From contig NZ_JAJFUC010000044.1 in assembly GCF_021372645.1 (NCBI RefSeq), forward strand, positions 1 through 64,000: a stretch of 64,000 bases of DNA. Reading direction: 5' to 3'. This document shows positions 1-8,626 of this stretch, in pieces. Both the position numbers and the translations under genes were made by a program. Position 1 is the first letter of the stretch, and each line of letters opens with the position of its first letter. This stretch comes from Clostridium sp. (lineage in GTDB: Bacteria; Bacillota; Clostridia; Clostridiales; Clostridiaceae). The notes under the pieces were generated by a model that was given only the letters and a program-made list of their open reading frames with translations, made no database searches and was not told where the DNA came from.

Positions 1-263
1 GCTGGATCAATAAATTTATTAGCATAGGTACTGAAGGAACCAGAAATTGGCATAAAAGTTGCCATTTCCCCCAAACTAGTTATTAAAAAGTACACCATAA
101 TACCTACTAATCCATAAGCAACTAATGCACCTCCAGGTCCAGCTTGATTTAAGGTATCTCCCATTGCAAGAAATATGCCTGTACCAATGGAACCACCTAA
201 AGCTATCATGTTTAAGTGCCTTGCTTTTAAACCTCTTTTTAACTCATTTTTTTGTTCACTCAT
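1..263 (-). CDS. Amino-acid permease, APC family (N-terminal fragment)
   Basis: The reverse strand encodes the first 87 residues of an APC-superfamily amino-acid permease; the rest lies beyond the window edge. The fragment opens with a short charged cytoplasmic segment containing RGLKARHLNMIALGGSIGTG, the conserved start of TM1 in lysine/aromatic-type permeases, followed by a second hydrophobic segment ending in an SLGEMAT motif. The ATG is preceded by an AGGAGG ribosome binding site. The subfamily is close to LysP/YvsH-type transporters, but the substrate cannot be settled from the N-terminus. No lysine riboswitch was recognised upstream. Confidence 0.85.
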   Translation of the reverse strand, partial: MSEQKNELKRGLKARHLNMIALGGSIGTGIFLAMGDTLNQAGPGGALVAYGLVGIMVYFLITSLGEMATFMPISGSFSTYANKFIDP

Positions 264-331
264 TTTGTTTATCCTCCTAATGGTTTTAAAATTCCATAAG
301 TAACTAACTAAGATAATATAAAGTGAAACTT

Positions 332-426
332 GATTCAGTGGGAGTGAGCCACATCTGAATCTTAGCTAAACTTATCCACGAACCTGATGGCACTTATCAC
401 CAGTCTAAAGAGGCTAGTGATAAGTG
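332..426. other. Two-hairpin structured intergenic element
   Basis: Two strong inverted repeats lie side by side upstream of the permease. The first pairs GATTCAG (332-338) with CTGAATC (355-361). The second pairs CACTTATCAC (391-400) with GTGATAAGTG (417-426). No gene overlaps them and the sequence is less AT-rich than its surroundings, so it is probably a structured RNA or a dispersed clostridial repeat. I could not assign it to a known riboswitch class and the strand is undetermined. Confidence 0.45.
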
Positions 427-940
427 ACACTCTATGGAATAAAGATTTGAACAATAAAAAAATGCCATGAAAGTATATTCATGACATAAATACGAAAATT
501 GCATATTTAAATAAATATAAGAAATACCGTATATTTTCATTGAAAATAGCTCTCCACAAAATAGTTTGTGACAGTCTTATGTATATTTTACATAATCCCA
601 ATAAATAGCATCAAAGCAAGTAGCTATTTACTTCGGCGAAAGTTCCTTTCATATTACTTCATTGAGCTTACCTCCATAATATTACTCTTAAGTTTCGCAC
701 CTCTATCTAAGTTATTTACTTGTCATTTTATAAGTTATTATGTAACAAAATTAGAGATAAGTCAATATAAAATGTTTGATAGATTATGAAAACATAGGAA
801 TAAAGATGTTAGACAATTAGCTACAATCGGAGCATCATTTCTTCCAGAATCAATTAAAAGAGACAGGTGAGACCAATACAAATACTGCTTTAGTACTGAA
901 ATGGTATGGGAAACACTTAGCAGTTATGAGCATACGTGAA
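427..940. other. Gene-free stretch with a possible decayed coding remnant
   Basis: No convincing gene is present. A 73-codon open frame at 568-789 lacks a ribosome binding site and resembles no family. On the + strand at 793-870 there are 25 open codons (containing RQLATIGASFLPES) that read like the C-terminal end of a protein but have no start codon, which suggests a gene remnant. Confidence 0.35.
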
Positions 941-980
941 AAAGAGCAAGCTTAATATAAACTAAGTTTGCTCTTTTTTT
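941..980. terminator. Rho-independent terminator, probably bidirectional
   Basis: A 14-bp stem (AAAGAGCAAGCTTA paired with TAAGTTTGCTCTTT, one G-T pair) is followed by a T-run on the + strand. It lies at the 3' end of the minus-strand ABC transporter operon, and the shorter U-tract on that strand could also end that transcript. Confidence 0.8.
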
Positions 981-1009
981 AAATATTTAATATTTAAATT
1001 CTAAAAGAA

Positions 1010-1813
1010 TTATTCTAAATTCAACTTATTCTTTAATATATAGTTAGTTATTATAAAGTAAGCTATAAAGAAAACTAAATTAAATAAAATTATAAATCCA
1101 ACAAATAAATGAATTGGTAAAGGTGAATTAATATTATAAAACATAGATGAAATATTTGAATATGAAAACGCTACACCTATAGCAGACGAAATTGCACCCG
1201 TAATTAAGTTTAAAACTATAAATGCACCAAAAGATGAAAGTATTCTATGTTTGCTAAATAAATGACCAAGTGATATAGATGCATAAATCATAGTAACATA
1301 TTTTATTAAGTATACTAAAATGGCAATAATTACTTCTATAATTACTATATAAATATGAACTCCCAATTCAGAATACCCATCTGAAAGTGCTCTAAATAAC
1401 TCATGAAAAAAATTGATAAAATCATCAGGTTTAAATGCCATAATAATTATTGAAAGTATAGCTACAAATCCACTTACAATATTCCAAAGAGTAGCAATGG
1501 AAATTTTACTTGTAAGATTTATTGTAGTAGTTACAGGAAGAGTATTCATTAAATAGCCTTCATCTCCAAGTAAATTTTTATAAAATCTTTGTATTATTAC
1601 AAAGAATGTCACTATAAAAACGGCAGCCATAGTGCATCCGTATCCAAAGATACTAAGTATAAAGGGAATAGAACCAAAGCCTTGAAGCTTATCAGCAAGA
1701 CCTGTTCCAATGAAAAATTTATTAATAACAGCAAAAGCTAATAATGCTATATAAAGTGGGATAAGAATTCTAGCAGTTGCTTTTATTTCATATTTCATTA
1801 ATTTTCCTAACAT
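1010..1813 (-). CDS. ABC transporter permease (YtrC/D-like)
   Basis: This 267-residue protein has about six hydrophobic segments, with long aliphatic runs near residues 15-35, 55-75, 105-125, 150-175, 195-215 and 230-260. It is best read as the membrane component of an ABC-2-type exporter. It is the last gene of a three-gene minus-strand operon and its start overlaps the end of the upstream ATPase gene by 7 bp, implying translational coupling. The context (YtrA-type GntR regulator plus ATPase) points to envelope stress or export of an antimicrobial or cell-wall compound. The substrate is unknown. Confidence 0.75.
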   Translation of the reverse strand: MLGKLMKYEIKATARILIPLYIALLAFAVINKFFIGTGLADKLQGFGSIPFILSIFGYGCTMAAVFIVTFFVIIQRFYKNLLGDEGYLMNTLPVTTTINLTSKISIATLWNIVSGFVAILSIIIMAFKPDDFINFFHELFRALSDGYSELGVHIYIVIIEVIIAILVYLIKYVTMIYASISLGHLFSKHRILSSFGAFIVLNLITGAISSAIGVAFSYSNISSMFYNINSPLPIHLFVGFIILFNLVFFIAYFIITNYILKNKLNLE

Positions 1814-2586
1814 TTAAATACCTCCCTAAATAGAGCATCAACACTCTTTCCTTCATCTTCTCTAATTTCATCAACACTCTTAGTTAAGAATATTCTCCCA
1901 TATGATATAAATACTACATCATCTAATACTCTTTCGATATCTGAAATAAGATGAGTTGAAATAATAATAGTCGCATTTTCATTATAATTAGTGATTATTG
2001 TATTTAAAATATAATCTCTAGCCGCGGGATCAACACCAGCTATTGGTTCATCTAATAAATAAAGATCTGCTTCTCTACTCATAACTAAAATAAGTTGAAC
2101 CTTTTCTTTTGTCCCCTTAGACATAGTTTTTAATTTATCATTAGGATTAATATTCAATTTTTGAAGCATTTCATGGGCCTTTTCAGGATTAAAATTATCA
2201 TAAAAATCTTTAAAGAAATTAATAATGTCAGAAACTTTCATCCAATCATTTAAGTAAGTTCTCTCAGGTAAATATGAAACGATTTTTTTTGTTTCAATCC
2301 CCGGTTTAAGGCCATTTATTAATATTTCTCCGCTTGATGGAGTTAAAAGCCCATTTGCAAGTTTTATAAGTGTACTTTTACCACTGCCATTAGGACCTAA
2401 TAAACCAACAATTCTGCCACGCTTAATTGTTAAATCGATACCTTTTAAAGCTTCAGAATTAGTATATGCTTTAACTAAGTTCTTACATTCTAAAATAGGG
2501 TTACTATCCACATTGCTATTTGTAAAATTAGATGTTGAATCATTTTCAGCAGAATCGTAAAGCAAATTATTTTCATCATTATTCAT
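1807..2586 (-). CDS. ABC transporter ATP-binding protein
   Basis: This 259-residue cytoplasmic ATPase energises the adjacent permease. Visible motifs are Walker A GLLGPNGSGKST at about residues 62-73, an atypical signature segment MSKGTKEKVQ near 157, Walker B LYLLDEP near 175-181, and the switch histidine in ISTHLISD near 210. A variable ~30-residue N-terminal extension rich in N, D and S precedes the domain. The organisation (GntR regulator, ATPase, one permease) resembles the YtrB/BcrA-like exporters of Firmicutes. The start codon overlaps the end of the regulator gene. Confidence 0.9.
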   Translation of the reverse strand: MNNDENNLLYDSAENDSTSNFTNSNVDSNPILECKNLVKAYTNSEALKGIDLTIKRGRIVGLLGPNGSGKSTLIKLANGLLTPSSGEILINGLKPGIETKKIVSYLPERTYLNDWMKVSDIINFFKDFYDNFNPEKAHEMLQKLNINPNDKLKTMSKGTKEKVQLILVMSREADLYLLDEPIAGVDPAARDYILNTIITNYNENATIIISTHLISDIERVLDDVVFISYGRIFLTKSVDEIREDEGKSVDALFREVFKC

Positions 2587-2954
2587 TATTTCATCTCCTT
2601 TAATATAATTTCTACAAGTTCAATTGTTTCTTGTTTTGTGTATCCGATTTTTTCCATATTATAAAGAAATTTTTCAATTTGTTCTTTTGCTAAACCATTT
2701 CTAATATCTTTAATCATATTACTATCCTCCGTAATAAATCTACCACTTGTTCTTTGGCTAAAGACTAAACCTGTTCGTTCTAATTCTGTAAGTGCTTTTT
2801 GCATTGTGTTTGGATTAACTGATGCATCACTAGCCATATCCCTAACTGATGGTAATTTATTACCAACTTTATATACACCTGAAATAATCCTAAGTTGTAT
2901 TTGTTCCATTAGCTGTAAATATATTGGTCTATCGTCATTAAAATTCCATGACAT
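2586..2954 (-). CDS. GntR-family regulator, YtrA subfamily
   Basis: This 122-residue protein has an N-terminal winged-helix domain: PIYLQLMEQIQLRIISGVYK, then KLPSVRDMA and NPNTMQKAL forming the recognition helix. A short ~45-residue C-terminal helical tail follows. This small architecture defines the YtrA subfamily, which usually represses its own operon with an ABC transporter. It is the first gene of the operon, with its own sigma-A-like promoter and a 20-bp palindrome directly upstream, so autoregulation is likely. Confidence 0.9.
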   Translation of the reverse strand: MSWNFNDDRPIYLQLMEQIQLRIISGVYKVGNKLPSVRDMASDASVNPNTMQKALTELERTGLVFSQRTSGRFITEDSNMIKDIRNGLAKEQIEKFLYNMEKIGYTKQETIELVEIILKEMK

Positions 2955-2990
2955 AATCTCACTCCTTTGTAAATTCTACCTTTGTGTGAC

Positions 2991-3010
2991 TGTATTAAGT
3001 TGTTAATACA
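2991..3010. promoter_or_regulatory. Palindromic operator for the YtrA-like repressor
   Basis: TGTATTAA-GTTG-TTAATACA is a perfect 8-bp inverted repeat with a 4-bp spacer. It directly follows the -10 box of the minus-strand promoter and would cover the transcription start, the expected position for a repressor such as the GntR protein encoded immediately downstream. The pairing with that regulator is inferred from position. Confidence 0.7.
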
Positions 3011-3039
3011 ATAATACGGATATAGTTATTATTTGTCAA
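3011..3039 (-). promoter_or_regulatory. Promoter of the GntR/ABC operon
   Basis: Read on the minus strand, TTGACA (3039-3034), a 17-bp spacer and TATTAT (3016-3011) form a near-consensus sigma-A promoter. It lies upstream of the regulator gene and abuts the 2991-3010 palindrome. Confidence 0.75.
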
Positions 3040-3266
3040 TAACATATTTAAATTTATTTTTTTAATAAAAATTAAAGCTTATAATAAAGTAACAATTTAA
3101 TACAAAATCATTTAAGAAAAATAAAAAAAAATCGATAATTAATCAGTAAAGTTTAGAAGTATAGAATTAATATTTAAAAAGTAACTTGATTTGGCAACTT
3201 AGTACATGTTATTTAAAATATTAAAATTAAATTTATACGATCTAGTAGAAAGAAAGGGAGATTTTT

Positions 3267-4313
3267 ATGATAAAAATATTGGAGAATAATAAACTAGATA
3301 TGAATGCTTTGGAGATAAAAGATATAATTGATATTAAGTTATTACAAAAATTTCAAGATGATTTTGCTTTTGCAATGAATTGTGCAAGTGTAACTGTAGA
3401 TAAGAATGGAAATCCAGTAACAAATCCAAGCAGTTATACAAGGTTCTGTAATAATTTTGTTCATTCAACTAAAAAAGGTGATGATAGATGTGCAGCTTCT
3501 CATAAAAGGATGGGAGAAGAAGCAGCAAGAACAGGCAAACCTTTTGTAGGAGCATGTCATGCTGGACTTGTGGATTTTGCAGCACCTATTATCGTAGAAG
3601 GAAAATTAATTGGGACAGTTTTAGGTGGACAAATGTTAACAGATTCCCCTAAAGAAAAAGATTTTATACAAATTGCAAAAGAAATAGATGTAAAGCCAGA
3701 TTCATTTGTAGAAGCAGCGAATGAAGTTAATATTGTAAATTTAAAACATATAGAAAAGGCAGCAGATGTATTATTTATTGTTGTAAATTCTCTTGCTAAA
3801 AATGGATATAATCAAATTGAATTAGATATAGTATCGAAAAGATTAGCAAACAATTTTATACAGGTGTCTGCGAATGTAGAGGAACTTTCAGCTTCAGCAA
3901 CTAATATTTCAGCTCAACAAGAAGAATTAAATACTGAAATAACTCAAGTCGGTGCGATTACAGAACAAATTAATAGTATACTTGAAGCTATAAAAAGTAT
4001 AGCAGCTCAAACTAAAATGTTAGGACTTAATGCTTCTATTGAAGCTGCACGTGCAGGAGAAGTAGGGAAAGGATTTTCAGTTGTTGCAAAAGAAATAAAA
4101 AATTTAGCTGAAAATTCTAAGGAAACAGCCAAGAGTATTTCAGAGTTAACAACTAAAATACAAGAATCAGTTACTGGAACTATAAAAAATTCTAAAATAA
4201 TTCTTGAAACAACTAAAGAACAATCAGCAGCTATGGAAGGGGTTAGTGAAAATATTCAAGATTCAGTATATATTGTGGAACAATTAAGTAACATGATGGA
4301 AAATTTAAAATAG
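3267..4313 (+). CDS. Soluble PocR-domain methyl-accepting chemotaxis protein
   Basis: This 348-residue protein lacks membrane segments. Residues ~22-165 form a PocR-type sensory domain (LLQKFQDDFAFAMNCASVTVD, then a Cys-rich RFCNNF...DDRCAASH...GACHAGLVDFAAPI pattern and the GTVLGGQ loop). Residues ~200-345 are the coiled-coil signalling domain of chemoreceptors, including IAAQTKMLGLNASIEAARAG and the GKGFSVVAKEIKNLAENS stretch that contacts CheA/CheW. PocR domains bind small ligands such as diols or hydrocarbon derivatives; the conserved Cys and His residues might instead hold a metal or redox cofactor. The gene stands alone between promoters, with a GGGAG ribosome binding site, and is followed by a terminator. 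Confidence 0.88.
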   Translation: MIKILENNKLDMNALEIKDIIDIKLLQKFQDDFAFAMNCASVTVDKNGNPVTNPSSYTRFCNNFVHSTKKGDDRCAASHKRMGEEAARTGKPFVGACHAGLVDFAAPIIVEGKLIGTVLGGQMLTDSPKEKDFIQIAKEIDVKPDSFVEAANEVNIVNLKHIEKAADVLFIVVNSLAKNGYNQIELDIVSKRLANNFIQVSANVEELSASATNISAQQEELNTEITQVGAITEQINSILEAIKSIAAQTKMLGLNASIEAARAGEVGKGFSVVAKEIKNLAENSKETAKSISELTTKIQESVTGTIKNSKIILETTKEQSAAMEGVSENIQDSVYIVEQLSNMMENLK

Positions 4314-4337
4314 ATATTTTTATTAACATATTTATAA

Positions 4338-4375
4338 CTATCTCAAAATAATTTGAGATAGCTTTTTTGTTTTAA
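4338..4375 (+). terminator. Terminator after the chemoreceptor gene
   Basis: CTATCTCAAA (4338-4347) pairs perfectly with TTTGAGATAG (4352-4361) and is followed by a T-rich tract. Confidence 0.85.
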
Positions 4376-4484
4376 AACAGATTCTGAAATAAAAAGTAAG
4401 AATTATATAAGTGCTAATAAATAAGCAATTGTCATATTGAGATAAGAGTAGTAAAATATGCTGGAATTAATATGACTAAATATG

Positions 4485-4513
4485 TTGAAGATAAAAATAT
4501 GTGGTGATATAAT
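4485..4513 (+). promoter_or_regulatory. nadABC promoter
   Basis: TTGAAG (4485-4490), a 17-bp spacer and a perfect TATAAT (4508-4513) form a strong sigma-A promoter 53 bp upstream of nadA. Confidence 0.75.
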
Positions 4514-4523
4514 TATCTTTAAC

Positions 4524-4537
4524 GGTGTATATACACC
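4524..4537. promoter_or_regulatory. Palindrome in the nadABC leader, probable niacin-responsive operator
   Basis: GGTGTATATACACC is a perfect 14-bp palindrome starting about 10 bp after the -10 box, so it would overlap the initial transcribed region. Firmicute nad operons are commonly repressed by NiaR (YrxA/NadR), which binds GGTGT/ACACC-type half sites. Assignment to NiaR is inference from position and half-site resemblance; no regulator gene is in the window. Confidence 0.6.
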
Positions 4538-4566
4538 TATAAAATTATTTAAGAAGAGGTGTAAAT

Positions 4567-5496
4567 ATGGGGATAGATTTAGTACAAGAAATATTAAGAT
4601 TAAAAAAAGAAAAAAATGCAATTATCCTTGCTCATTATTATCAACCAGGAGGTATACAAGAGTTAGCGGATTTTGTAGGAGATTCTTATTATTTAAGTGA
4701 AATAGCTAGAGATTGCAAAGAAGAAGTTATAATGTTTTGTGGGGTTAGGTTTATGGCTGAAAGTGCAAAAATTTTATCACCACATAAAACAGTTTTGATG
4801 CCATGTGCTAGTGCAGGTTGTTCTATGGCAGATATGGCTAGTGGTAAGGCTTTAGTAGAATTAAAGGAAAAATATCCAGATGCTTATGTGGTTTGTTATA
4901 TAAATTCAACATACAATGTAAAAGCTCACTGTGATGTAGCTGTAACATCTTCAAGTGCATTAAAGATATTAAAAAATGTACCTAATAAGCAAATAATGTT
5001 TTTGCCAGATAGAAATTTAGGTGGGTATATTTCGGAATTCTTTCCAGAAAAAGAATTTATATTATGGGATGGATTTTGCAGATGCCATAATAAAATAAGT
5101 AGAGAAGATATATTAAAAGTAAAAGAAAAACATAAAGATGCTAAAGTATTGGTACATCCAGAATGTACAAAAGAAATTAGAGACATAGCAGATTATATAG
5201 GAAGTACAAGTGGAATAATAGATTATGCAACTAAAGATGAGGGAAATGAATTTATTATAGGAACAGAAGAAGGGATTTTACATGAATTAAAAAAGAAAAA
5301 TCCTAATAAAAGTTTTCTCATTCCTGGGGATAAAATATGTTGTCAAGATATGAAGAAGACAACCCTTGAAAATTTATATGATGCCCTATTAAATATGAAA
5401 AATGAAATAACTTTAGATGAAGATATTAGGAAAAAAGCCCTAAGGTCTTTAGAGAACATGCATATATTAGGATCAGCAAATAAGTCAGGCAACTAG
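4567..5496 (+). CDS. nadA: Quinolinate synthase NadA
   Basis: NadA condenses iminoaspartate with dihydroxyacetone phosphate to quinolinate, the second step of de novo NAD synthesis, in the cytoplasm. The 309-residue length is typical of the short NadA form. The N-terminal AIILAHYYQ motif and three cysteine regions for the oxygen-sensitive [4Fe-4S] cluster are visible: MPCASAGCSMAD near residue 85, HPECTKE near 200, and DKICCQDMKKTTL near 260. The ATG follows an AAGAGGTG ribosome binding site. It begins a tight operon with nadB starting 2 bp after its stop codon. Confidence 0.96.
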   Translation: MGIDLVQEILRLKKEKNAIILAHYYQPGGIQELADFVGDSYYLSEIARDCKEEVIMFCGVRFMAESAKILSPHKTVLMPCASAGCSMADMASGKALVELKEKYPDAYVVCYINSTYNVKAHCDVAVTSSSALKILKNVPNKQIMFLPDRNLGGYISEFFPEKEFILWDGFCRCHNKISREDILKVKEKHKDAKVLVHPECTKEIRDIADYIGSTSGIIDYATKDEGNEFIIGTEEGILHELKKKNPNKSFLIPGDKICCQDMKKTTLENLYDALLNMKNEITLDEDIRKKALRSLENMHILGSANKSGN

Positions 5497-5498
5497 AT

Positions 5499-6806
5499 AT
5501 GAATAAATTTGTTGATGTATTAATAATTGGTTCAGGGGTATCAGGGCTTTATTGTGCATTAAATTTAAGAAAAGATTTAAGCATTTTAGTTGTATGCAAA
5601 GATAAGATGGATTGTAGTAATACTTATTTAGCACAAGGTGGAATATCTGTTGCAAGAGGTGAAGATGATATTCCTTTATATATAAAAGATACTTTAAAAG
5701 CTGGAAAGTATAAAAATGATTTAGAAGCTGTTAAAGTTTTAACTTCTGAATCTATGGACAATATAAAAAGTTTAATAGAAATGGGATTGAAATTTGATCG
5801 AAATGAAGCTGGAAGTTTAAATTTTACTAAAGAAGGTGCTCATACTATAAATAGAATAGTGCACACAAAGGATAATACAGGAGAAAGTACAGCTAAGATT
5901 CTTATTGAAAAAGTTAAGTTACAAGATAATATAAATGTTTATGAAGATACGTATTTTGTAGATATTATAGAAAAAGAAAGAGAATGCATTGGAGCCATAT
6001 TAGTAAAAGAAGATGAGCAAATAAATGTTTATGCAAAAGCTGTGGTGCTTGCAACTGGTGGAATTGGTGGATTATTCAATAATTCAACAAATCAAAGAAT
6101 ATTAATTGGAGATGGAATAGCAGTTGCAACAAAGCATAATATAAAGCTAAAAGATATGAACTATATTCAAACTCATCCAACAGCATTTTATGAAGAAGAA
6201 AATAATCAGAGGAGATTTTTAATATCTGAATCATTAAGAGGAGAAGGTGGAATCCTTACAAATGTAAATGGAGAAAGGTTTATAAATGAACTTTTACCCA
6301 GGGATGTGGTTTCAGAAGCAGTTTATAAGCAAATAAGAGAAACTGAAACACCTTATGTAAATTTAGATATAAGATTTTTGGGACAAGAATATATAATAAA
6401 CAGGTTTTCAACTATTTATGAAGAGTGTTTAAAGAGAGGCACAGATATAACAAAAGAATATATTAAAGTTTCTCCAGCTCAGCACTTTTTTATGGGAGGA
6501 ATAAAAGTAGATTTAAATTCTAGAACATCTATGAAAAATTTATATGCAGTTGGGGAAACAAGTTGTACAGGAATACATGGAGCTAATAGACTTGCAAGTA
6601 ATTCTTTACTTGAAGGACTTGTATTTTCAAGAAGGGCTGCACTTCTAATTAACAATACTGTGGATAATTTGGAAATTAAAGTTTCGACTGTGGATAAATT
6701 GAATAAATCTATAGAAGAAATAGTAATTGAAAATAAAGAATTAGCTATGAAAGTTATAAAAGAAAAAGGTGGGAAGCTAGATGATCAATTACTTAGTTGT
6801 CGATAA
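5499..6806 (+). CDS. nadB: L-aspartate oxidase NadB (short clostridial form)
   Basis: This FAD enzyme oxidises L-aspartate to iminoaspartate for NadA. The N-terminal Rossmann motif VLIIGSGVSGLYCALNLR binds FAD; AQGGISVA, the active-site region SESLRGEGGILTN near 245, and the flavin-binding NRLASNSLLEGLVF near 365 are all present. At 435 residues it lacks most of the C-terminal helical domain found in ~530-residue NadB proteins. In anaerobes fumarate or another acceptor probably replaces oxygen. The 3' end overlaps nadC by 26 bp, so the two are probably translationally coupled. Confidence 0.95.
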   Translation: MNKFVDVLIIGSGVSGLYCALNLRKDLSILVVCKDKMDCSNTYLAQGGISVARGEDDIPLYIKDTLKAGKYKNDLEAVKVLTSESMDNIKSLIEMGLKFDRNEAGSLNFTKEGAHTINRIVHTKDNTGESTAKILIEKVKLQDNINVYEDTYFVDIIEKERECIGAILVKEDEQINVYAKAVVLATGGIGGLFNNSTNQRILIGDGIAVATKHNIKLKDMNYIQTHPTAFYEEENNQRRFLISESLRGEGGILTNVNGERFINELLPRDVVSEAVYKQIRETETPYVNLDIRFLGQEYIINRFSTIYEECLKRGTDITKEYIKVSPAQHFFMGGIKVDLNSRTSMKNLYAVGETSCTGIHGANRLASNSLLEGLVFSRRAALLINNTVDNLEIKVSTVDKLNKSIEEIVIENKELAMKVIKEKGGKLDDQLLSCR

Positions 6807-7620
6807 AATAATAAAGGATGCACTTATAGAAGATATTCCAAGTGAAGATATAACAACGAATTCAATTATAGATGAAAAAAGTATTTCTACAGTAGAGTTA
6901 TTATGCAAAGAAGAAGGAATAATTGCAGGTCTTGAAATCTTCAAAAGAGTATTTGATATATTAGGCAATGTTGAAGTTGAATTATATAAATGTGATGGAG
7001 ACAAAGTATATCCTAAAGATAAAGTTGGATTTTTAAAAGGAAGCACTAGAAACTTATTACTTGGGGAAAGGATAGCATTGAACTTATTACAAAGAATGAG
7101 TGGAATAGCTACCCTAACTAATAAATTTGTAAAAGAAATAAATCATACAAATGCAAAGTTATTAGATACAAGAAAAACAACACCAAACCTTAGAATATTA
7201 GAAAAGTATTCAGTGAAAATTGGTGGTGGATGTAATCATAGGTTTAATTTATCAGATGGAGTTATGCTTAAGGATAATCATATAAGTGCAGCTGGTGGAA
7301 TAAAAAATGCTATAGAACTTGCAAGAAAGAATTCATCATTTGTTAGAAAAATAGAAGTTGAAACTGAAAATTTAGAAATGGTAAAGGAAGCATTAGACGC
7401 AAAGGCAGATATAATAATGCTTGATAATATGAATTTAGATTTAGCTAAAGAAGCAGTAAAGCTCATAAATAAAAGAGCTTTAATAGAATTCTCAGGAAAC
7501 GTGGAATTAAGTAATATTAAAGAAATAGCACAAATAGGAGTAGATTATATATCTGTTGGCGCATTAACTCACTCCGCAAAAATATTAGATTTGAGTATGA
7601 AAAATTTAACTTTAATTTAA
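6781..7620 (+). CDS. nadC: Nicotinate-nucleotide pyrophosphorylase (carboxylating) NadC
   Basis: NadC converts quinolinate and PRPP to nicotinate mononucleotide, CO2 and pyrophosphate. The 279-residue protein shows the family motifs: ERIALNLLQRMSGIAT near 100, LDTRKTTPNLRILEKYSV near 135 (substrate-binding Arg/Lys), GGGCNHRFNLSDGVMLKDNH near 155, and the phosphate-binding VEVETENL/MLDNM/EFSGNV/ISVGALTHS strand ends of the barrel. It is the third gene of the nadABC operon. The start codon lies inside the end of nadB. Confidence 0.96.
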   Translation: MINYLVVDKIIKDALIEDIPSEDITTNSIIDEKSISTVELLCKEEGIIAGLEIFKRVFDILGNVEVELYKCDGDKVYPKDKVGFLKGSTRNLLLGERIALNLLQRMSGIATLTNKFVKEINHTNAKLLDTRKTTPNLRILEKYSVKIGGGCNHRFNLSDGVMLKDNHISAAGGIKNAIELARKNSSFVRKIEVETENLEMVKEALDAKADIIMLDNMNLDLAKEAVKLINKRALIEFSGNVELSNIKEIAQIGVDYISVGALTHSAKILDLSMKNLTLI

Positions 7621-7748
7621 AATTTGCTGAATAATGTGCTTATATTTAGGATATGATCAAATATAAAAATATTTAACTATTTATAGTAATAATGCGGGTT
7701 AAAGATGAATTTGAAATAATGACTTAAAGTGTTAAATAGAAGATTAAT

Positions 7749-7798
7749 AACAAAAGCTAATGGTGTGAAATTATATTTGTTAGCTTTTGTTTTTTTTA
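7749..7798 (+). terminator. Terminator downstream of nadC
   Basis: ACAAAAGCTAA pairs with TTAGCTTTTGT across a 19-nt loop and runs into eight T residues. It ends the nad operon about 130 bp after nadC. Confidence 0.8.
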
Positions 7799-7911
7799 TA
7801 TTTAAAGGTTAAAAGCTTCTAATACCCAGATAAAGTATAAAATTGTGTATAATGAAATAGTATTATTGTATTAAGTTATTCGAAATACTATTGAGGGAAA
7901 GAGGTTTTTTG

Positions 7912-8625
7912 ATGAAGGAATTAAGGTTCATAGGAATGGGAAGTGCCTTTAACACCGAACTTGGTAATACAAGTGCCTTTGTAAAGAAGGGAAAGAGCTT
8001 ACTTTTGATAGATTGTGGAGGAACTGTTTTCCATAGATTAAAAGAGCTAAATATGTTTGATGAGTTAGAAAATTTATATATTATAATTACTCACACACAT
8101 CCGGACCATGTTGGAAGTCTTGGAGAAGTAGTATTTTATTCATATTACATTTTGAAGCATAGACCAACTATTTTCTTTCCACAAAAGGAACTAATAGAAG
8201 GTTTTCTAACTAGCATAGGTGTAAGTTCTGAAATGTATCACCTTAATAGTTTTGAAATGGTAGAGGTGAATGATATGCAACTTGGAGAGCTCAATATAGA
8301 ATTTGTACCAGTTTCTCATGTCGATACAATACCGTCGTATGGATTTATAATGAAATTAAATAAAAAATCGTTTTACTATAGTGGTGATGCAAACAATTTA
8401 AGTAACAAAGTAATTGATAAGATGAAAAGTGGAGAAATTTATAGAATTTATCAAGATACATGTGGATTAGAATATGAAGGAAATAATCACTTATCATTAA
8501 GAAAACTTTGTCGTATAGTTCCACTGGAATTTAGAAATAAGGTTTATTGTATGCATCTTGATAAGCATATAATAGAACAAGAAATAAAAGATAATGGATT
8601 TAATGTTGTTGAGAGATATAAATAA
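7912..8625 (+). CDS. MBL-fold metallo-hydrolase (ribonuclease Z-like)
   Basis: This 237-residue protein has the metallo-beta-lactamase fold. The zinc motif THTHPDHVGS (HxHxDH) is near residue 70, SHVDT supplies a further His near 138, SGDAN the bridging Asp near 158, and a C-terminal MHLDKH motif near 215 completes the site. The pattern is closest to RNase Z-like and related phosphodiesterase hydrolases, but it is too short for a true tRNase Z, so the substrate is unknown. ATG 7912 is preferred because a GAGGGAAAGAGG ribosome binding site precedes it; an in-frame TTG at 7891 is less likely. Confidence 0.8.
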   Translation: MKELRFIGMGSAFNTELGNTSAFVKKGKSLLLIDCGGTVFHRLKELNMFDELENLYIIITHTHPDHVGSLGEVVFYSYYILKHRPTIFFPQKELIEGFLTSIGVSSEMYHLNSFEMVEVNDMQLGELNIEFVPVSHVDTIPSYGFIMKLNKKSFYYSGDANNLSNKVIDKMKSGEIYRIYQDTCGLEYEGNNHLSLRKLCRIVPLEFRNKVYCMHLDKHIIEQEIKDNGFNVVERYK

Positions 8626-8626
8626 T

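Noticed and set aside
264..440. Lysine riboswitch for the permease
   Set aside because: Hairpins are present but the conserved L-box segments are not recognisable.
568..789. 73-residue ORF
   Set aside because: No ribosome binding site, odd composition, no recognisable domain; probably chance in AT-rich DNA.
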